Assembly (NCBI GenBank): GCA_030632405.1
Contig: DAOVUU010000102.1
Coordinates: forward strand, 1 to 7,841
Direction of reading: 5' to 3'
Origin: Desulfobulbaceae bacterium
GTDB lineage: Bacteria; Desulfobacterota; Desulfobulbia; Desulfobulbales; Desulfocapsaceae
Length of the DNA stretch: 7,841 nucleotides
The first letter of the stretch is position 1, and the number at the start of each line of letters is the position of its first letter. This document shows positions 1-6,745 of the stretch, piece by piece. The notes under the pieces are model-generated. The model saw only the letters and a program-made list of their open reading frames with translations, made no database searches and was not told the DNA's origin. The position numbers and the translations under genes were made by a program.

Positions 1-300
1 ATTAGACCATTAAATTCAACAGTAATGCACGGTGAATTTAGCATTCTTGATGCAGTATTGCACTAGGTTGATTTTGTGTGAGGGGTTCATTCTGCTCGCA
101 GTGAATCACCATTTATATCAACCATATCATCATATATTTTGTTGTAAAATAAAAGGAGAAATGAAATTGTTTGATGTTAGCCGAGTTTATGTATGGGCCG
201 AATGGCCTACGGTATCGCTATTATCGAACCATTGACAGGGGAGAGGAATCTTGTCTGAGTGGTGTTGAGCAGGTATAAATACTGAGGAGAGGGTGGAACA

Positions 301-337
301 AAAAAGCTGATTACCTTGTAATGGTAATCAGCTTTTT
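301..337 (-). terminator. Rho-independent terminator of the oadGAB operon
   Basis: There is a perfect 15-bp stem: 301-315 pairs with 323-337 around the 7-base loop 316-322. Read on the minus strand, the hairpin is followed by a run of T interrupted by one G at 300-295. It lies about 100 bases beyond the oadB stop codon. In the plus direction the hairpin is followed by GGG rather than T, so it should act mainly on the minus-strand operon. Confidence 0.9.
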
Positions 338-371
338 GGGTGGTTTATAAACTTTTTCTTGCTTTTTATAC

Positions 372-381
372 CCTTGAGGGG
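372..381. repeat. CCTTGAGGGG short repeat, copy 1
   Basis: This 10-base word also occurs at 4949-4958 (same strand) and at 4923-4932 (inverted). By chance it would be expected about 0.015 times in a window this size, counting both strands. Here it lies between the oadB stop and the operon terminator. The other two copies pair as a hairpin just after the vWA gene, so all copies sit downstream of genes. No inverted partner was seen near this copy. Confidence 0.4.
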
Positions 382-434
382 CGTTGAACAGGATCCCGTT
401 TATCGAGGTTTGCTGTAAGACAGTTTATCAATAC

Positions 435-1949
435 TTACAACAGGGCGAGCAGTACACCGGCCGCAACCGCTGATCCTATGACTCCGGATACATTGGCACC
501 CATGGCGTGCATGATAAGGTGGTTCTGCGGATTGGCTTCAAGTCCGACTTTATTTACAACCCTTGCAGCCATCGGCACGGCGGATACACCGGCAGCCCCG
601 ATAAGCGGGTTGACCGGAGTTTTTGACACCTTGTTCATCAGCTTGGCGATGAGAACACCGGTTGCAGTACCGATACAGAAAGCTATCATCCCAAGTGCGA
701 GGATACCGAGGGTTTCCAGGTTGAGAAATTTATCTGCAGAGAGCTTACTGCCCACACCGAGACCGAGGAAAATGGTAACAGTATACATCAGAGATTCTTT
801 GATGGTATCCGACAGCCTGTCGACAACACCACACTCTTTGGCCAGGTTACCCAGCATAAACATACCGATAAGTGGCGATGCCGACGGCAGGAGGATTATA
901 CAGAGACCAAGTACCAGAAGGGGAAGAAGGATCTTTTCCAGTTTTGATACATGCCTGAGCTGTACCATTTTTATCTCTCTCTCTTCTTTTGTCGTCAGCC
1001 ATTTCATAATCGGAGGCTGAATCAGCGGTACAAGTGCCATATAAGAATATGCGGCTATGGCAATAGATCCGAGTAGACGGGGTGAGAGTTGGCTGGATAA
1101 AAATATCGCAGTAGGGCCGTCTGCTCCACCTATAATTCCTATTGAAGCGGCATCCCGGATAGAAAAACTGATACCGGGAACCATATCAGAGAGAAAGAGT
1201 GCACCCAGTAAGGTGGTAAAAATACCAAACTGTGCTGCTCCTCCCAGCAGGATTGTTTTTGGATTGGCAATCATCGGGCCAAAATCGGTCAATGCGCCGA
1301 CACCCATAAAGATGATCAAGGGGAAAATACCAGTCATTATACCTACTTCGTAGATGTAATAGAGAATCCCACCTGGCTCAGCGATACCTGCCATTGGTAT
1401 ATTGGCAAGTATTGCACCGTAACCAATGGGAATGAGCAGGAGCGGTTCAAATTTCTTAAAAATACCAAGGAAGATAAGTGTTAAGCCAACAAGAATCATC
1501 AGCACACGACCGATACCAACGGTCCAGTCTTTAGTCAACTGACCATCGATGACTCCATATATCCCGGTGGTCTTGAACAGATTTTTGCCGAGTGTTACAA
1601 GAGAAGGGAGCTTTTTGCTTGCTTCCGAACTTGGTGTGTCTGCGATGATGGCAGAAGTTTCAATGGAACCAATAACGTCGTTTTTATGTATTTTCTGATA
1701 GGTCGTAACTTTGAGACTGGTGATTTTCCCTGCGGATCCTGATTTTAAGACGATAACGGTACCATCATCTTTTTTTAGAGTAGCAATTTTATCTCCACTG
1801 AAAATAAAATTGCCCTGCTGCACATCTATTCGGATAATTTTTGCATCTGCCGGTGAGATGATCTGAACTGTGGAATCTTCCGCATAGACAGCGGAAATAT
1901 TCACAGCAAGCAATCCCAGCAAGAAGAGCATGAAAACTCGTATATTCAT
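435..1949 (-). CDS. oadB: Na+-translocating oxaloacetate decarboxylase, beta subunit, with an exported biotinyl/lipoyl-like N-terminal domain
   Basis: This integral membrane subunit decarboxylates carboxybiotin and couples the reaction to Na+ export. The call is 504 residues from ATG 1949. Residues 1-23 form a typical signal peptide (basic start, hydrophobic core, VYA before EDS). Residues ~24-99 resemble a biotinyl/lipoyl beta-barrel ([24 protein letters not shown]) but lack the AMKM lysine motif. The rest is OadB/MmdB/GcdB membrane protein. Residues equivalent to the functional ones I recall from Klebsiella OadB are present with correct spacing: D277 (GGADGPTAI), Y303 ([12 protein letters not shown]), N447, G451, S456 and R463 ([18 protein letters not shown]). 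The Klebsiella-type insertion after the early NIP motif is absent, as in shorter family members. A GTG at 2063 would extend the frame by 38 residues, but those precede the signal peptide and look non-natural. It is the last gene of oadG-oadA-oadB. The substrate could in principle be another biotin-linked carboxyl group, but OadA next door favours oxaloacetate. Confidence 0.93.
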   Translation of the reverse strand: MNIRVFMLFLLGLLAVNISAVYAEDSTVQIISPADAKIIRIDVQQGNFIFSGDKIATLKKDDGTVIVLKSGSAGKITSLKVTTYQKIHKNDVIGSIETSAIIADTPSSEASKKLPSLVTLGKNLFKTTGIYGVIDGQLTKDWTVGIGRVLMILVGLTLIFLGIFKKFEPLLLIPIGYGAILANIPMAGIAEPGGILYYIYEVGIMTGIFPLIIFMGVGALTDFGPMIANPKTILLGGAAQFGIFTTLLGALFLSDMVPGISFSIRDAASIGIIGGADGPTAIFLSSQLSPRLLGSIAIAAYSYMALVPLIQPPIMKWLTTKEEREIKMVQLRHVSKLEKILLPLLVLGLCIILLPSASPLIGMFMLGNLAKECGVVDRLSDTIKESLMYTVTIFLGLGVGSKLSADKFLNLETLGILALGMIAFCIGTATGVLIAKLMNKVSKTPVNPLIGAAGVSAVPMAARVVNKVGLEANPQNHLIMHAMGANVSGVIGSAVAAGVLLALL

Positions 1950-1955
1950 AATATT

Positions 1956-1981
1956 TTCACGGTAAAAGTGAAGGCCACCTT
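1956..1981 (-). promoter_or_regulatory. oadB ribosome-binding region with a hairpin between Shine-Dalgarno and start
   Basis: On the minus strand an SD-like AAGGTGG (1981-1975) lies 25 bases before the oadB ATG, too far for normal use. Between them TTCAC (1972-1968) and GTGAA (1960-1956) pair around a 7-base loop. If this hairpin forms, the effective SD-to-ATG spacing becomes about 8 bases. No closer SD exists for this start. The pairing is visible in the sequence; the function is inference. Confidence 0.4.
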
Positions 1982-2069
1982 GAAAAATTCTAATTTTTCG
2001 AGCTACCCTGAAATGGAAAAGGTCCCCGGAAGCTGTCACCGCCAGGAACCTGAAAAGATACACTGCCTG

Positions 2070-3863
2070 TTAGCCGATGGTGAAAAGAGGATCGGAGGCT
2101 TGAACGGTATCACCGGCAGAGACATGAACGGCCAAAACCTTGCCTGCGCAGGGTGATTTCACCTCGGATTCCATCTTCATTGCCTCAAGAACTACCAGCG
2201 GACTGTCTGTTTCAACAGTATCGCCCACTTCAACGAGAATTTTCACTACGTTACCGGGAGTTGGAGCCTCAACATCGGTTCCTGCAACGGCCGCGGGAGC
2301 TGCTACCGGTACGGCAGCCGCCGCGGGTGCTGCCTGGATACCACCCGCTTCAGAAACTGTTACATTATATGGGCGGTTGTTGACGGTAATAGTATAATCT
2401 CGAGGCCCCACAGGTGCAGGAGCGGCAGCTGCCGCTTTTGGAGCCGGCTGCTTCGCTGCAGCCTTTTCATCAGTGATTTTACGAATATTAGTGATTGCAT
2501 TGCCAAGAAGGAAATCAAGGCCTTTCTGCTCACAGCTGGCGATAATAAAGATATTTTCGTCGCTGACAGGAAGCTTGTTGTTTTCGAGGATCTTGGTGGC
2601 TTTTGGAATACCCGGTTCAAGAATGTCGAGGGGATCGTCGGTAAAAACAGGTTTTCCAAGTTGCTCGGAGGCAATTTTAACGATTTCCGGATCCGGTGCA
2701 ACAGGAGTGCGCCCAAAGTATCCGAGAACCATATCTCCGTAGCTGGGATTGATTTTTTTCCACTTACCCTGGGTGACATTGAGGTATGCCTGCTGGAAGT
2801 AGAACTGGGAAACCGGAGTAACCGAAGTACCGAAACCACCGAGACGAACCACCTCAGACATCTCCTTGATAACATCCGCATAGAGATGCAGAGTTCCTGT
2901 ATCCCTCATCATCATGGTGTTTGCAGTGAGTGCGCCCCCCGGCATCGGAGAGAGGGTTACGGTTGGAGAAACCATCTTTGCTTCAGGCGGGAAAAAATAG
3001 TCTTTCATTGCCTCTTCGAAGGCCTCTGAAGCGACAAGGATTTTTCGGTAGTCAAGATCAAGGGTGAAATCGGTACCTTTTAATGCATGAATCATGGAGA
3101 GAATGTCAGGCTGGCAGGTACCACCACTGAGCGGGATCTTCGCCAGATCAATACCATCAGCACCGCCTTTAACTGCGGCAAGGTTTTGAGAGATTCCAAG
3201 CCCGGCGGTATCGTGGGTATGAAACCAGAGGATGGTGTCTTCGGAGACTATTTTCCTGGCAGCCTTGAAGGTGTTATAGACTTTTTCAGGGTTGGAAGTA
3301 CCCGATGCATCTTTAAAACAGATTGAATGGAAAGGAATACCGGCTGCAATAATCTGTTTCAGTCTGTCAATATAAAATTCCGCAGTATGTGCGCCTGTAC
3401 AGCCCGGAGGCAGGTCCATCATGGAGATAACAACCTGGTGGTTCAGTCCATGGTGATCTATGCGTTCCCCGGAATATTCCAGGTTACGGACATCATTGAG
3501 TGCGTCAAAGTTTCGAATGGTGGTTATGCCGTGCTTTTTGAACATTTTGGCATGCAGATCAATAATATCACGTGGGGCCTGGCTTAAAGCAACAACATTT
3601 ATGCCACGCGCCAGTGTCTGGAGTGCGATATCGGGTCCAACTTCAGCTCTGAAGCGATCCATCATATCGAATGCGGATTCTCCACAGTAAAAGAAAAGAC
3701 TTTGGAATCGTGCTCCCCCGCCAGCTTCCATATTTGTGATACCGGCATCTACTGAAGCCTTGACAGCGGGAAGGAAATCATCAGTTAACACCCGTGCACC
3801 AAAGACAGATTGAAAACCGTCTCGAAAGGACGTATCCATAAATTGAACAACTTTTTTACTCAC
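2070..3863 (-). CDS. oadA: oxaloacetate decarboxylase alpha subunit: carboxyltransferase with biotin carrier domain
   Basis: This cytoplasmic, peripherally bound subunit (597 residues) transfers the carboxyl group of oxaloacetate to its own biotin, releasing pyruvate. Residues ~1-270 are the HMGL-like/PC carboxyltransferase TIM barrel. Expected metal-site residues are D10 (in DTSFRDG), K184 (FKDASG, the lysine carboxylated in this family), H215 and H217 (FHTHDTAG). Residues ~290-460 match the PYC/OADA conserved region. Two Ala/Pro-rich linkers (468-486 and 508-528) flank a short beta segment (TITVNNRPYNVTV). The biotinyl domain is 530-597, with K563 in EAMKMES. The start is GTG 3863: GAGGAG at 3876-3871 sits 7 bases upstream and the protein aligns from there. 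It lies 79 bases after oadG and 120 before oadB. The barrel motif departs from the usual DTTLRDGHQS. The same architecture occurs in pyruvate carboxylase B subunits and transcarboxylase 5S/1.3S, but the flanking oadG and oadB make a decarboxylase the best call. Confidence 0.95.
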   Translation of the reverse strand: MSKKVVQFMDTSFRDGFQSVFGARVLTDDFLPAVKASVDAGITNMEAGGGARFQSLFFYCGESAFDMMDRFRAEVGPDIALQTLARGINVVALSQAPRDIIDLHAKMFKKHGITTIRNFDALNDVRNLEYSGERIDHHGLNHQVVISMMDLPPGCTGAHTAEFYIDRLKQIIAAGIPFHSICFKDASGTSNPEKVYNTFKAARKIVSEDTILWFHTHDTAGLGISQNLAAVKGGADGIDLAKIPLSGGTCQPDILSMIHALKGTDFTLDLDYRKILVASEAFEEAMKDYFFPPEAKMVSPTVTLSPMPGGALTANTMMMRDTGTLHLYADVIKEMSEVVRLGGFGTSVTPVSQFYFQQAYLNVTQGKWKKINPSYGDMVLGYFGRTPVAPDPEIVKIASEQLGKPVFTDDPLDILEPGIPKATKILENNKLPVSDENIFIIASCEQKGLDFLLGNAITNIRKITDEKAAAKQPAPKAAAAAPAPVGPRDYTITVNNRPYNVTVSEAGGIQAAPAAAAVPVAAPAAVAGTDVEAPTPGNVVKILVEVGDTVETDSPLVVLEAMKMESEVKSPCAGKVLAVHVSAGDTVQASDPLFTIG

Positions 3864-3942
3864 CGTTTTTCTCCTCGCGTTTGTTTTAAAATCACATTGT
3901 TATCAATTAAATCGGTATGGTATAAGCAGATTTGCGGGAACA

Positions 3943-4206
3943 CTATGCCTGTGCAAAACGTTCGGTTTCATATGCTGCAACTGCCGCTGCAATAACAGCA
4001 ATGTCTTCATCAGTATCGCCTGAAGCTGCTGCTTTTTTCTTTTTCTGAGCCAGAAGTTCTCTTTCCAATCTGATTCCTTCTACCTCTCGAGCAGTGGCGC
4101 CCCGGGTCAGGTAAGATGTAAGTTGAATCAGGAGGATCATAAGAATGAGAAAGAGCAGGACAGTTGTCATGCCTATGAACATCAGTTTCACGCCTTCAAA
4201 TATCAT
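3943..4206 (-). CDS. oadG: oxaloacetate decarboxylase gamma subunit
   Basis: This small membrane-anchor subunit of 87 residues holds OadA to OadB and helps assemble the pump. It has one strong transmembrane segment (residues ~8-31). A charged stretch follows (E41-K58), and then the C-terminal signature of the OAD_gamma family (DTDEDIAVIAAAVAAY, 64-79). The length is normal for the family (about 80-100). ATG 4206 is preceded on the minus strand by GAGG and AAGGG (gaggcaagggcaaaATG), giving an acceptable SD. It is the first gene of the operon, matching the G-A-B order of Klebsiella. The sequence family diverges quickly, so the assignment rests on size, topology, C-terminal motif and position together. 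Confidence 0.9.
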   Translation of the reverse strand: MIFEGVKLMFIGMTTVLLFLILMILLIQLTSYLTRGATAREVEGIRLERELLAQKKKKAAASGDTDEDIAVIAAAVAAYETERFAQA

Positions 4207-4265
4207 TTTGCCCTTGCCTCAATACTGGTTGCATGGTTGATGGGAATGGTAAAAAATAATGCGCT

Positions 4266-4294
4266 ACCTTACACTATGTGGGGAGACTGGTCAA
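4266..4294 (-). promoter_or_regulatory. candidate sigma-70 promoter of oadGAB, proximal copy
   Basis: On the minus strand there is a -35 TTGACC (4294-4289), a 17-base spacer and a -10 TAAGGT (4271-4266), which would start RNA near 4259 and give a leader of about 53 bases. The -10 matches only 3 of 6 consensus bases. Support comes mainly from the distal copy having the same boxes at the same spacing. Confidence 0.4.
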
Positions 4295-4298
4295 ACCA
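4288..4298. promoter_or_regulatory. GntR/FadR-subfamily-like operator, proximal
   Basis: TGGT-CAA-ACCA fits the TNGT-N3-ACNA consensus of FadR-subfamily GntR regulators (FadR, PdhR, LldR), with PdhR-like ACCAAT on one flank. It overlaps the proposed -35 box, a position expected for repression. The regulator is not in this window and its effector is unknown; a pyruvate-, lactate- or other carboxylate-sensing protein would suit the operon. Confidence 0.5.
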
Positions 4299-4380
4299 AT
4301 AACACAAAAAAGCCAAATGTTTTTATGAAAACACGGCTGGTATCGTCAGGTCTTACCCTGATTTAGGGACATTCTGACCT

Positions 4381-4409
4381 ACTTTATATGATGCAGGGAG
4401 ACTGGTCAA
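4381..4409 (-). promoter_or_regulatory. candidate sigma-70 promoter of oadGAB, distal copy
   Basis: On the minus strand there is a -35 TTGACC (4409-4404), a 17-base spacer and a -10 TAAAGT (4386-4381), a 4 of 6 match. An overlapping TATAAA (4388-4383) at 15-base spacing is an alternative. The start would be near 4374 with a leader of about 168 bases running through the proximal operator. Confidence 0.4.
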
Positions 4410-4413
4410 ACCA
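4403..4413. promoter_or_regulatory. GntR/FadR-subfamily-like operator, distal
   Basis: The same TGGT-CAA-ACCA palindrome as at 4288-4298, again over a -35 box. The 115-base separation is close to 11 turns of B-DNA, so bound regulators would lie on the same face and could act together, possibly by looping. That is inference from spacing only. Confidence 0.5.
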
Positions 4414-4466
4414 ATAACGTAAATAGAAAAGTCAAATGGTTTTTATTACATTGGCTTCAGAGGGTT

Positions 4467-4488
4467 AAAAAAGGAGGAGTTACACCTC
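4467..4488 (-). terminator. possible weak terminator after the ABM gene
   Basis: On the minus strand GAGG (4488-4485) and CCTC (4477-4474) can pair around a 7-base loop, followed one base later by six T (4472-4467). The stem is only 4 bp and overlaps the stop codon, so read-through into the oad operon is likely. Confidence 0.25.
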
Positions 4489-4764
4489 ATATACTGAGTA
4501 ATCCGTTTTTTCACCCAGAAGTTGATCTATTTCGTCCTGGATGTTCATTCTTTGTTCATCGTGAAGCCATGTATTCCAATCATCGAGAGATCGCCATGTG
4601 CTGATTACCAGACATTCGTCCTCAGAGTCAATTCTTCGTAATGTTTCTCCGTAGATATAACCGGATTGACTGAGAGTGAGGGCACGAAGTTTTTTTAATA
4701 ATACAGTAAGCTCTAGAATGTCATTTGCCGAAACTTTTCTTTTAATGAAGATCTTGACAGTCAT
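4480..4764 (-). CDS. antibiotic biosynthesis monooxygenase (ABM) domain protein
   Basis: This small cytoplasmic protein of 94 residues probably has the dimeric alpha/beta-barrel ABM fold (YgiN/quinol monooxygenase and IsdG relatives). Visible features are a first beta strand (TVKIFIKRKV), helix 15-30, the Gly35 region (QSGYIYGETLRRIDSEDE), the strand CLVISTW, then SLDDWNTWLHDEQR and a C-terminal helix. These follow the family's usual order and length. I chose ATG 4764: AAGGAG lies 7 bases before it, whereas the ATG two codons upstream (4770) almost touches the SD. It has its own promoter at 4885-4913 and lies upstream of oadG in the same direction, separated by the operator region. ABM proteins vary widely in function, many being haem- or quinone-linked or without a known substrate, so no reaction is assigned. 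Confidence 0.8.
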   Translation of the reverse strand: MTVKIFIKRKVSANDILELTVLLKKLRALTLSQSGYIYGETLRRIDSEDECLVISTWRSLDDWNTWLHDEQRMNIQDEIDQLLGEKTDYSVYEV

Positions 4765-4884
4765 AATCATTCTCCTTGCAATGTGTTAAATTGAATCCAA
4801 GTGAACAACGACACAGATTACGTCAATCCTTTCCTTAAAACGGTTTACTTCTTTTTCTGATTTCCCAAGATACCCTGTTTCCAG

Positions 4885-4913
4885 ATTATAGTGTTGTATA
4901 AACAAATTGTAAA
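4885..4913 (-). promoter_or_regulatory. sigma-70 promoter of the ABM gene
   Basis: On the minus strand there is a -35 TTTACA (4913-4908), exactly 17 bases, then a perfect -10 TATAAT (4890-4885). RNA would start near 4878, giving a leader of about 114 bases before ATG 4764. It is the strongest promoter match I noticed in the window. It suggests that the ABM gene is expressed independently of the vWA gene upstream. Confidence 0.75.
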
Positions 4914-4922
4914 GTACCCATG

Positions 4923-4958
4923 CCCCTCAAGGTGTATTGCATTGAATTCCTTGAGGGG
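4923..4958 (-). terminator. hairpin after the vWA gene built from the CCTTGAGGGG repeat
   Basis: CCCCTCAAGG (4923-4932) and CCTTGAGGGG (4949-4958) form a perfect 10-bp stem with a 16-base loop, starting 11 bases past the vWA stop codon. No strong T-run follows on the minus strand, so it is either a weak or Rho-assisted terminator or a 3'-end stabilising structure. The same 10-base word recurs downstream of oadB (372-381). Confidence 0.5.
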
Positions 4959-4969
4959 GACGATATAAT

Positions 4970-6724
4970 TTATGTCACGTCAGGTAACAGCATTTCACTC
5001 ATCTCAAGAAGTCTGATGAATTCAGCCCGGTACCCTTCGTTATCCTGGCCTCGCGCACTCCTGGCAAGTTTGATCAGCTCAGGATAGTTGACCTTAGTGC
5101 CATATTCAGAGTGCTGGAGTAAAAGTCCGTATCCGGCGACTGCAGCTGCAAAGCGAAAATTAATACTCGTTTGCTCTAATATATTTTGATTGTCACGCAG
5201 AGATTGGGAAAGCAGAAGTGAGAGTTTTTTCTTCAAAGGTTTATATCGGAGTTTGACTGTCAATATTTCATCAGTCTGGTCATTTTTATGGACGACAGTC
5301 TGGTACTTGAGCGGATCTACCACAGGGATGGTTTTGGATCCTGCAGGGATGATCTCGTAGAGCGCTGTGACGGTATGGCCGACACCGATTTCACCGGCAT
5401 CTTTTTTGTCATTGTTAAAATCTTCATCGGCAAGAGCCCGGTTTTCGTAACCGAGAAGCCTGTATCCGCCAACCCTGGCAGGATTGAATTCAACCTGCAG
5501 CTTGACATCATTTGCCAGAGCAAAGAGCGTACTTGTTCGTTCTTTAATAAGAACTTTTTTAGCTTCCAGCAATGAATCGATATAGGCGTAATTTCCATTA
5601 CCCTTATCTGCAAGTATTTCCATGGAATCGTCATGGAAGTTACCCATCCCGAAACCGAGAACTGTGAGATAAACGCCGGATTCTTTTTTATCGGTAATCA
5701 GTCGTTCAAGTTCACCCCTGCTGGTTATACCGACATTGAAATCTCCATCTGATGCGAGAATAATACGATTATTTCCACTTGGCATAAAGCTTTGCAGGGC
5801 GAGATCGTAGGCAGTCTCTATTCCACTGGACGCATGGGTGGAACCGCCGGAGGTGAGCTTACGGACGGCTTCTCTGATCTTCACTTTTTTGTCTCCGGAG
5901 GTGGGCATTAATACAACCCTGTCCGATCCTGCATAGACGACGATCGCTATTCGGTCTTTTTCATTAAGCTTATCGACCAGCATTAACAGTGATTTTTTCA
6001 GCAGTGGCAGTTTGTTTTCATGGTTCATCGAACCGGATATGTCTATCAGGAACACCAGATTAGATGGTGGCAACTGCGATTGGTCTATATCTTTTGCCTG
6101 TATACCGATTCTCACAAGCTTGTTTTCCTTTTGCCACGGACAGGGACCGATTTCAGTAGAAATTGAAAAAGGCTCTGTCTGTGGTTCCGGATAATTATAG
6201 GAAAAATAATTGATCATCTCCTCGATTCTTACAGCTCCGACCGGTGGGAGATGTCCGCCTTGAATAAAACGACGGATATTGGAGTAGGAGGCGGTATCCA
6301 CATCAATAGAAAAGGTTGAAAGAGGATCATTGGTTGTGGTGATAAAGCTGTTTTCGTCCCTGCTATTGTAGGATTCAAACTGGGAAGTATAGGGTGGAGG
6401 GGAGGGAATAATGTCTGGTCTGGGGGGATAGCCCATTTTGGCTGTGGCAATTCTTCCATGAAATTGCATTGCTGGTTGTTCAGCGAGCTGTGCTTTCATC
6501 GGTATGGTCACCTCTGCGAGGTATTCTTTGTCCACTTTTACTGAGTCCTGGCCTTTGGGGAGGGGGACTGATGGGGAATCAGTTTCCACCGCAATCGCGA
6601 TTGAATTTGACAGTGTATTTTTTTCATCCTCTTTTGAAGAAATTCCGGAATCCGTGCAACCGCTTACGATCAATAGTGAGGCGAGGAAGGATATTGAAAT
6701 TTTTTTCATTTTGGTTGTCTGCAT
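4970..6724 (-). CDS. YfbK-type von Willebrand factor A lipoprotein
   Basis: The predicted protein is an envelope lipoprotein of 584 residues that presents a metal-dependent adhesion (vWA) domain; its partner is unknown. Residues 6-23 are a lipoprotein signal peptide with lipobox VSGC, so C23 would be lipidated. The +2 residue is Thr, not Asp, which by Enterobacteria rules favours the outer membrane. Residues ~24-125 are a low-complexity, Pro-rich spacer. Residues ~127-215 match the YfbK N-terminal region (DPLSTFSIDVDTASYSNIRR). The vWA domain spans ~222-395 with a complete MIDAS: D228-S230-S232 (DISGS), T296 (GGST) and D326 (ASDGD). The rest is the DUF3520-like C-terminal region, ending with ARSARGQDNEGYRAEFIRLL. 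ATG 6724 is preceded by AAGGAG with about 5-base spacing; the internal ATG at residue 6 has no SD. It is divergent from a sigma factor gene, a pairing that suggests shared control. It is full length for the family. Confidence 0.9.
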   Translation of the reverse strand: MQTTKMKKISISFLASLLIVSGCTDSGISSKEDEKNTLSNSIAIAVETDSPSVPLPKGQDSVKVDKEYLAEVTIPMKAQLAEQPAMQFHGRIATAKMGYPPRPDIIPSPPPYTSQFESYNSRDENSFITTTNDPLSTFSIDVDTASYSNIRRFIQGGHLPPVGAVRIEEMINYFSYNYPEPQTEPFSISTEIGPCPWQKENKLVRIGIQAKDIDQSQLPPSNLVFLIDISGSMNHENKLPLLKKSLLMLVDKLNEKDRIAIVVYAGSDRVVLMPTSGDKKVKIREAVRKLTSGGSTHASSGIETAYDLALQSFMPSGNNRIILASDGDFNVGITSRGELERLITDKKESGVYLTVLGFGMGNFHDDSMEILADKGNGNYAYIDSLLEAKKVLIKERTSTLFALANDVKLQVEFNPARVGGYRLLGYENRALADEDFNNDKKDAGEIGVGHTVTALYEIIPAGSKTIPVVDPLKYQTVVHKNDQTDEILTVKLRYKPLKKKLSLLLSQSLRDNQNILEQTSINFRFAAAVAGYGLLLQHSEYGTKVNYPELIKLARSARGQDNEGYRAEFIRLLEMSEMLLPDVT

Positions 6725-6745
6725 GGCATCTCCTTTTATTTGATT

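Larger units (their letters stand above)
1..434. other. gene-free stretch downstream of oadB
   Basis: I see no convincing gene here. Bases 11-18 (TAAATTCA) and 33-40 (TGAATTTA) form a perfect 8-bp inverted repeat around a 14-base loop, without a following T-run. A possible 24-codon frame begins at ATG 161 and ends at 235, preceded by AAGGAG at 153-158. That spacing is only two bases, and the peptide has no recognisable motif, so I do not call it as a gene. The oadB terminator lies at 301-337 and a copy of a short CCTTGAGGGG repeat at 372-381. Confidence 0.6.
4264..4326. repeat. promoter/operator duplication upstream of oadG, proximal copy
   Basis: This is about 63 bases and aligns with 4379-4446. 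The two copies share a perfect 23-base core (4281-4303 and 4396-4418), with diverged flanks on both sides: CTACCTTA against CTACTTTA at one end, and CAAATG then TTTTTAT at the other. The core contains the operator palindrome and -35 box. Only two copies exist, 115 bases apart start to start. Confidence 0.8.
4379..4446. repeat. promoter/operator duplication upstream of oadG, distal copy
   Basis: This is the second copy of the unit at 4264-4326, about 68 bases long. The 23-base core is identical, while the rest has substitutions and small gaps, so the duplication is not recent but the core has been kept. The spacer between copies includes short inverted repeats (TCAGG 4346-4350 with CCTGA 4357-4361; AGGTC 4348-4352 with GACCT 4376-4380). 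Confidence 0.8.

Noticed and set aside
32..235. 67-codon plus-strand frame at the left edge
   Set aside because: No SD at its first ATG and no recognisable motif. The internal ATG 161 has an SD, but it is spaced too closely.
478..1353. Plus-strand open frames opposite oadB
   Set aside because: They are antisense shadows of a strongly conserved OadB coding region and show no recognisable domain.
1950..2063. GTG 2063 as the oadB start
   Set aside because: It would put 38 basic, non-conserved residues before a textbook signal peptide, and it has no good SD.
2360..2881. Minus-strand 173-codon frame inside oadA
   Set aside because: Out-of-phase frame within the clearly coding oadA; Ser/Leu/Arg-rich composition typical of a shadow.
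4281..4418. The 23-base repeat pair as a minimal CRISPR array
   Set aside because: Only two copies, a 92-base gap, homologous flanks outside the repeat, and no cas genes; promoter duplication explains it better.
6724..6745. TGGCAT as a sigma-54 -24 element near the vWA start
   Set aside because: No GC-containing -12 element at the required spacing, and it overlaps the vWA start and SD on the other strand.
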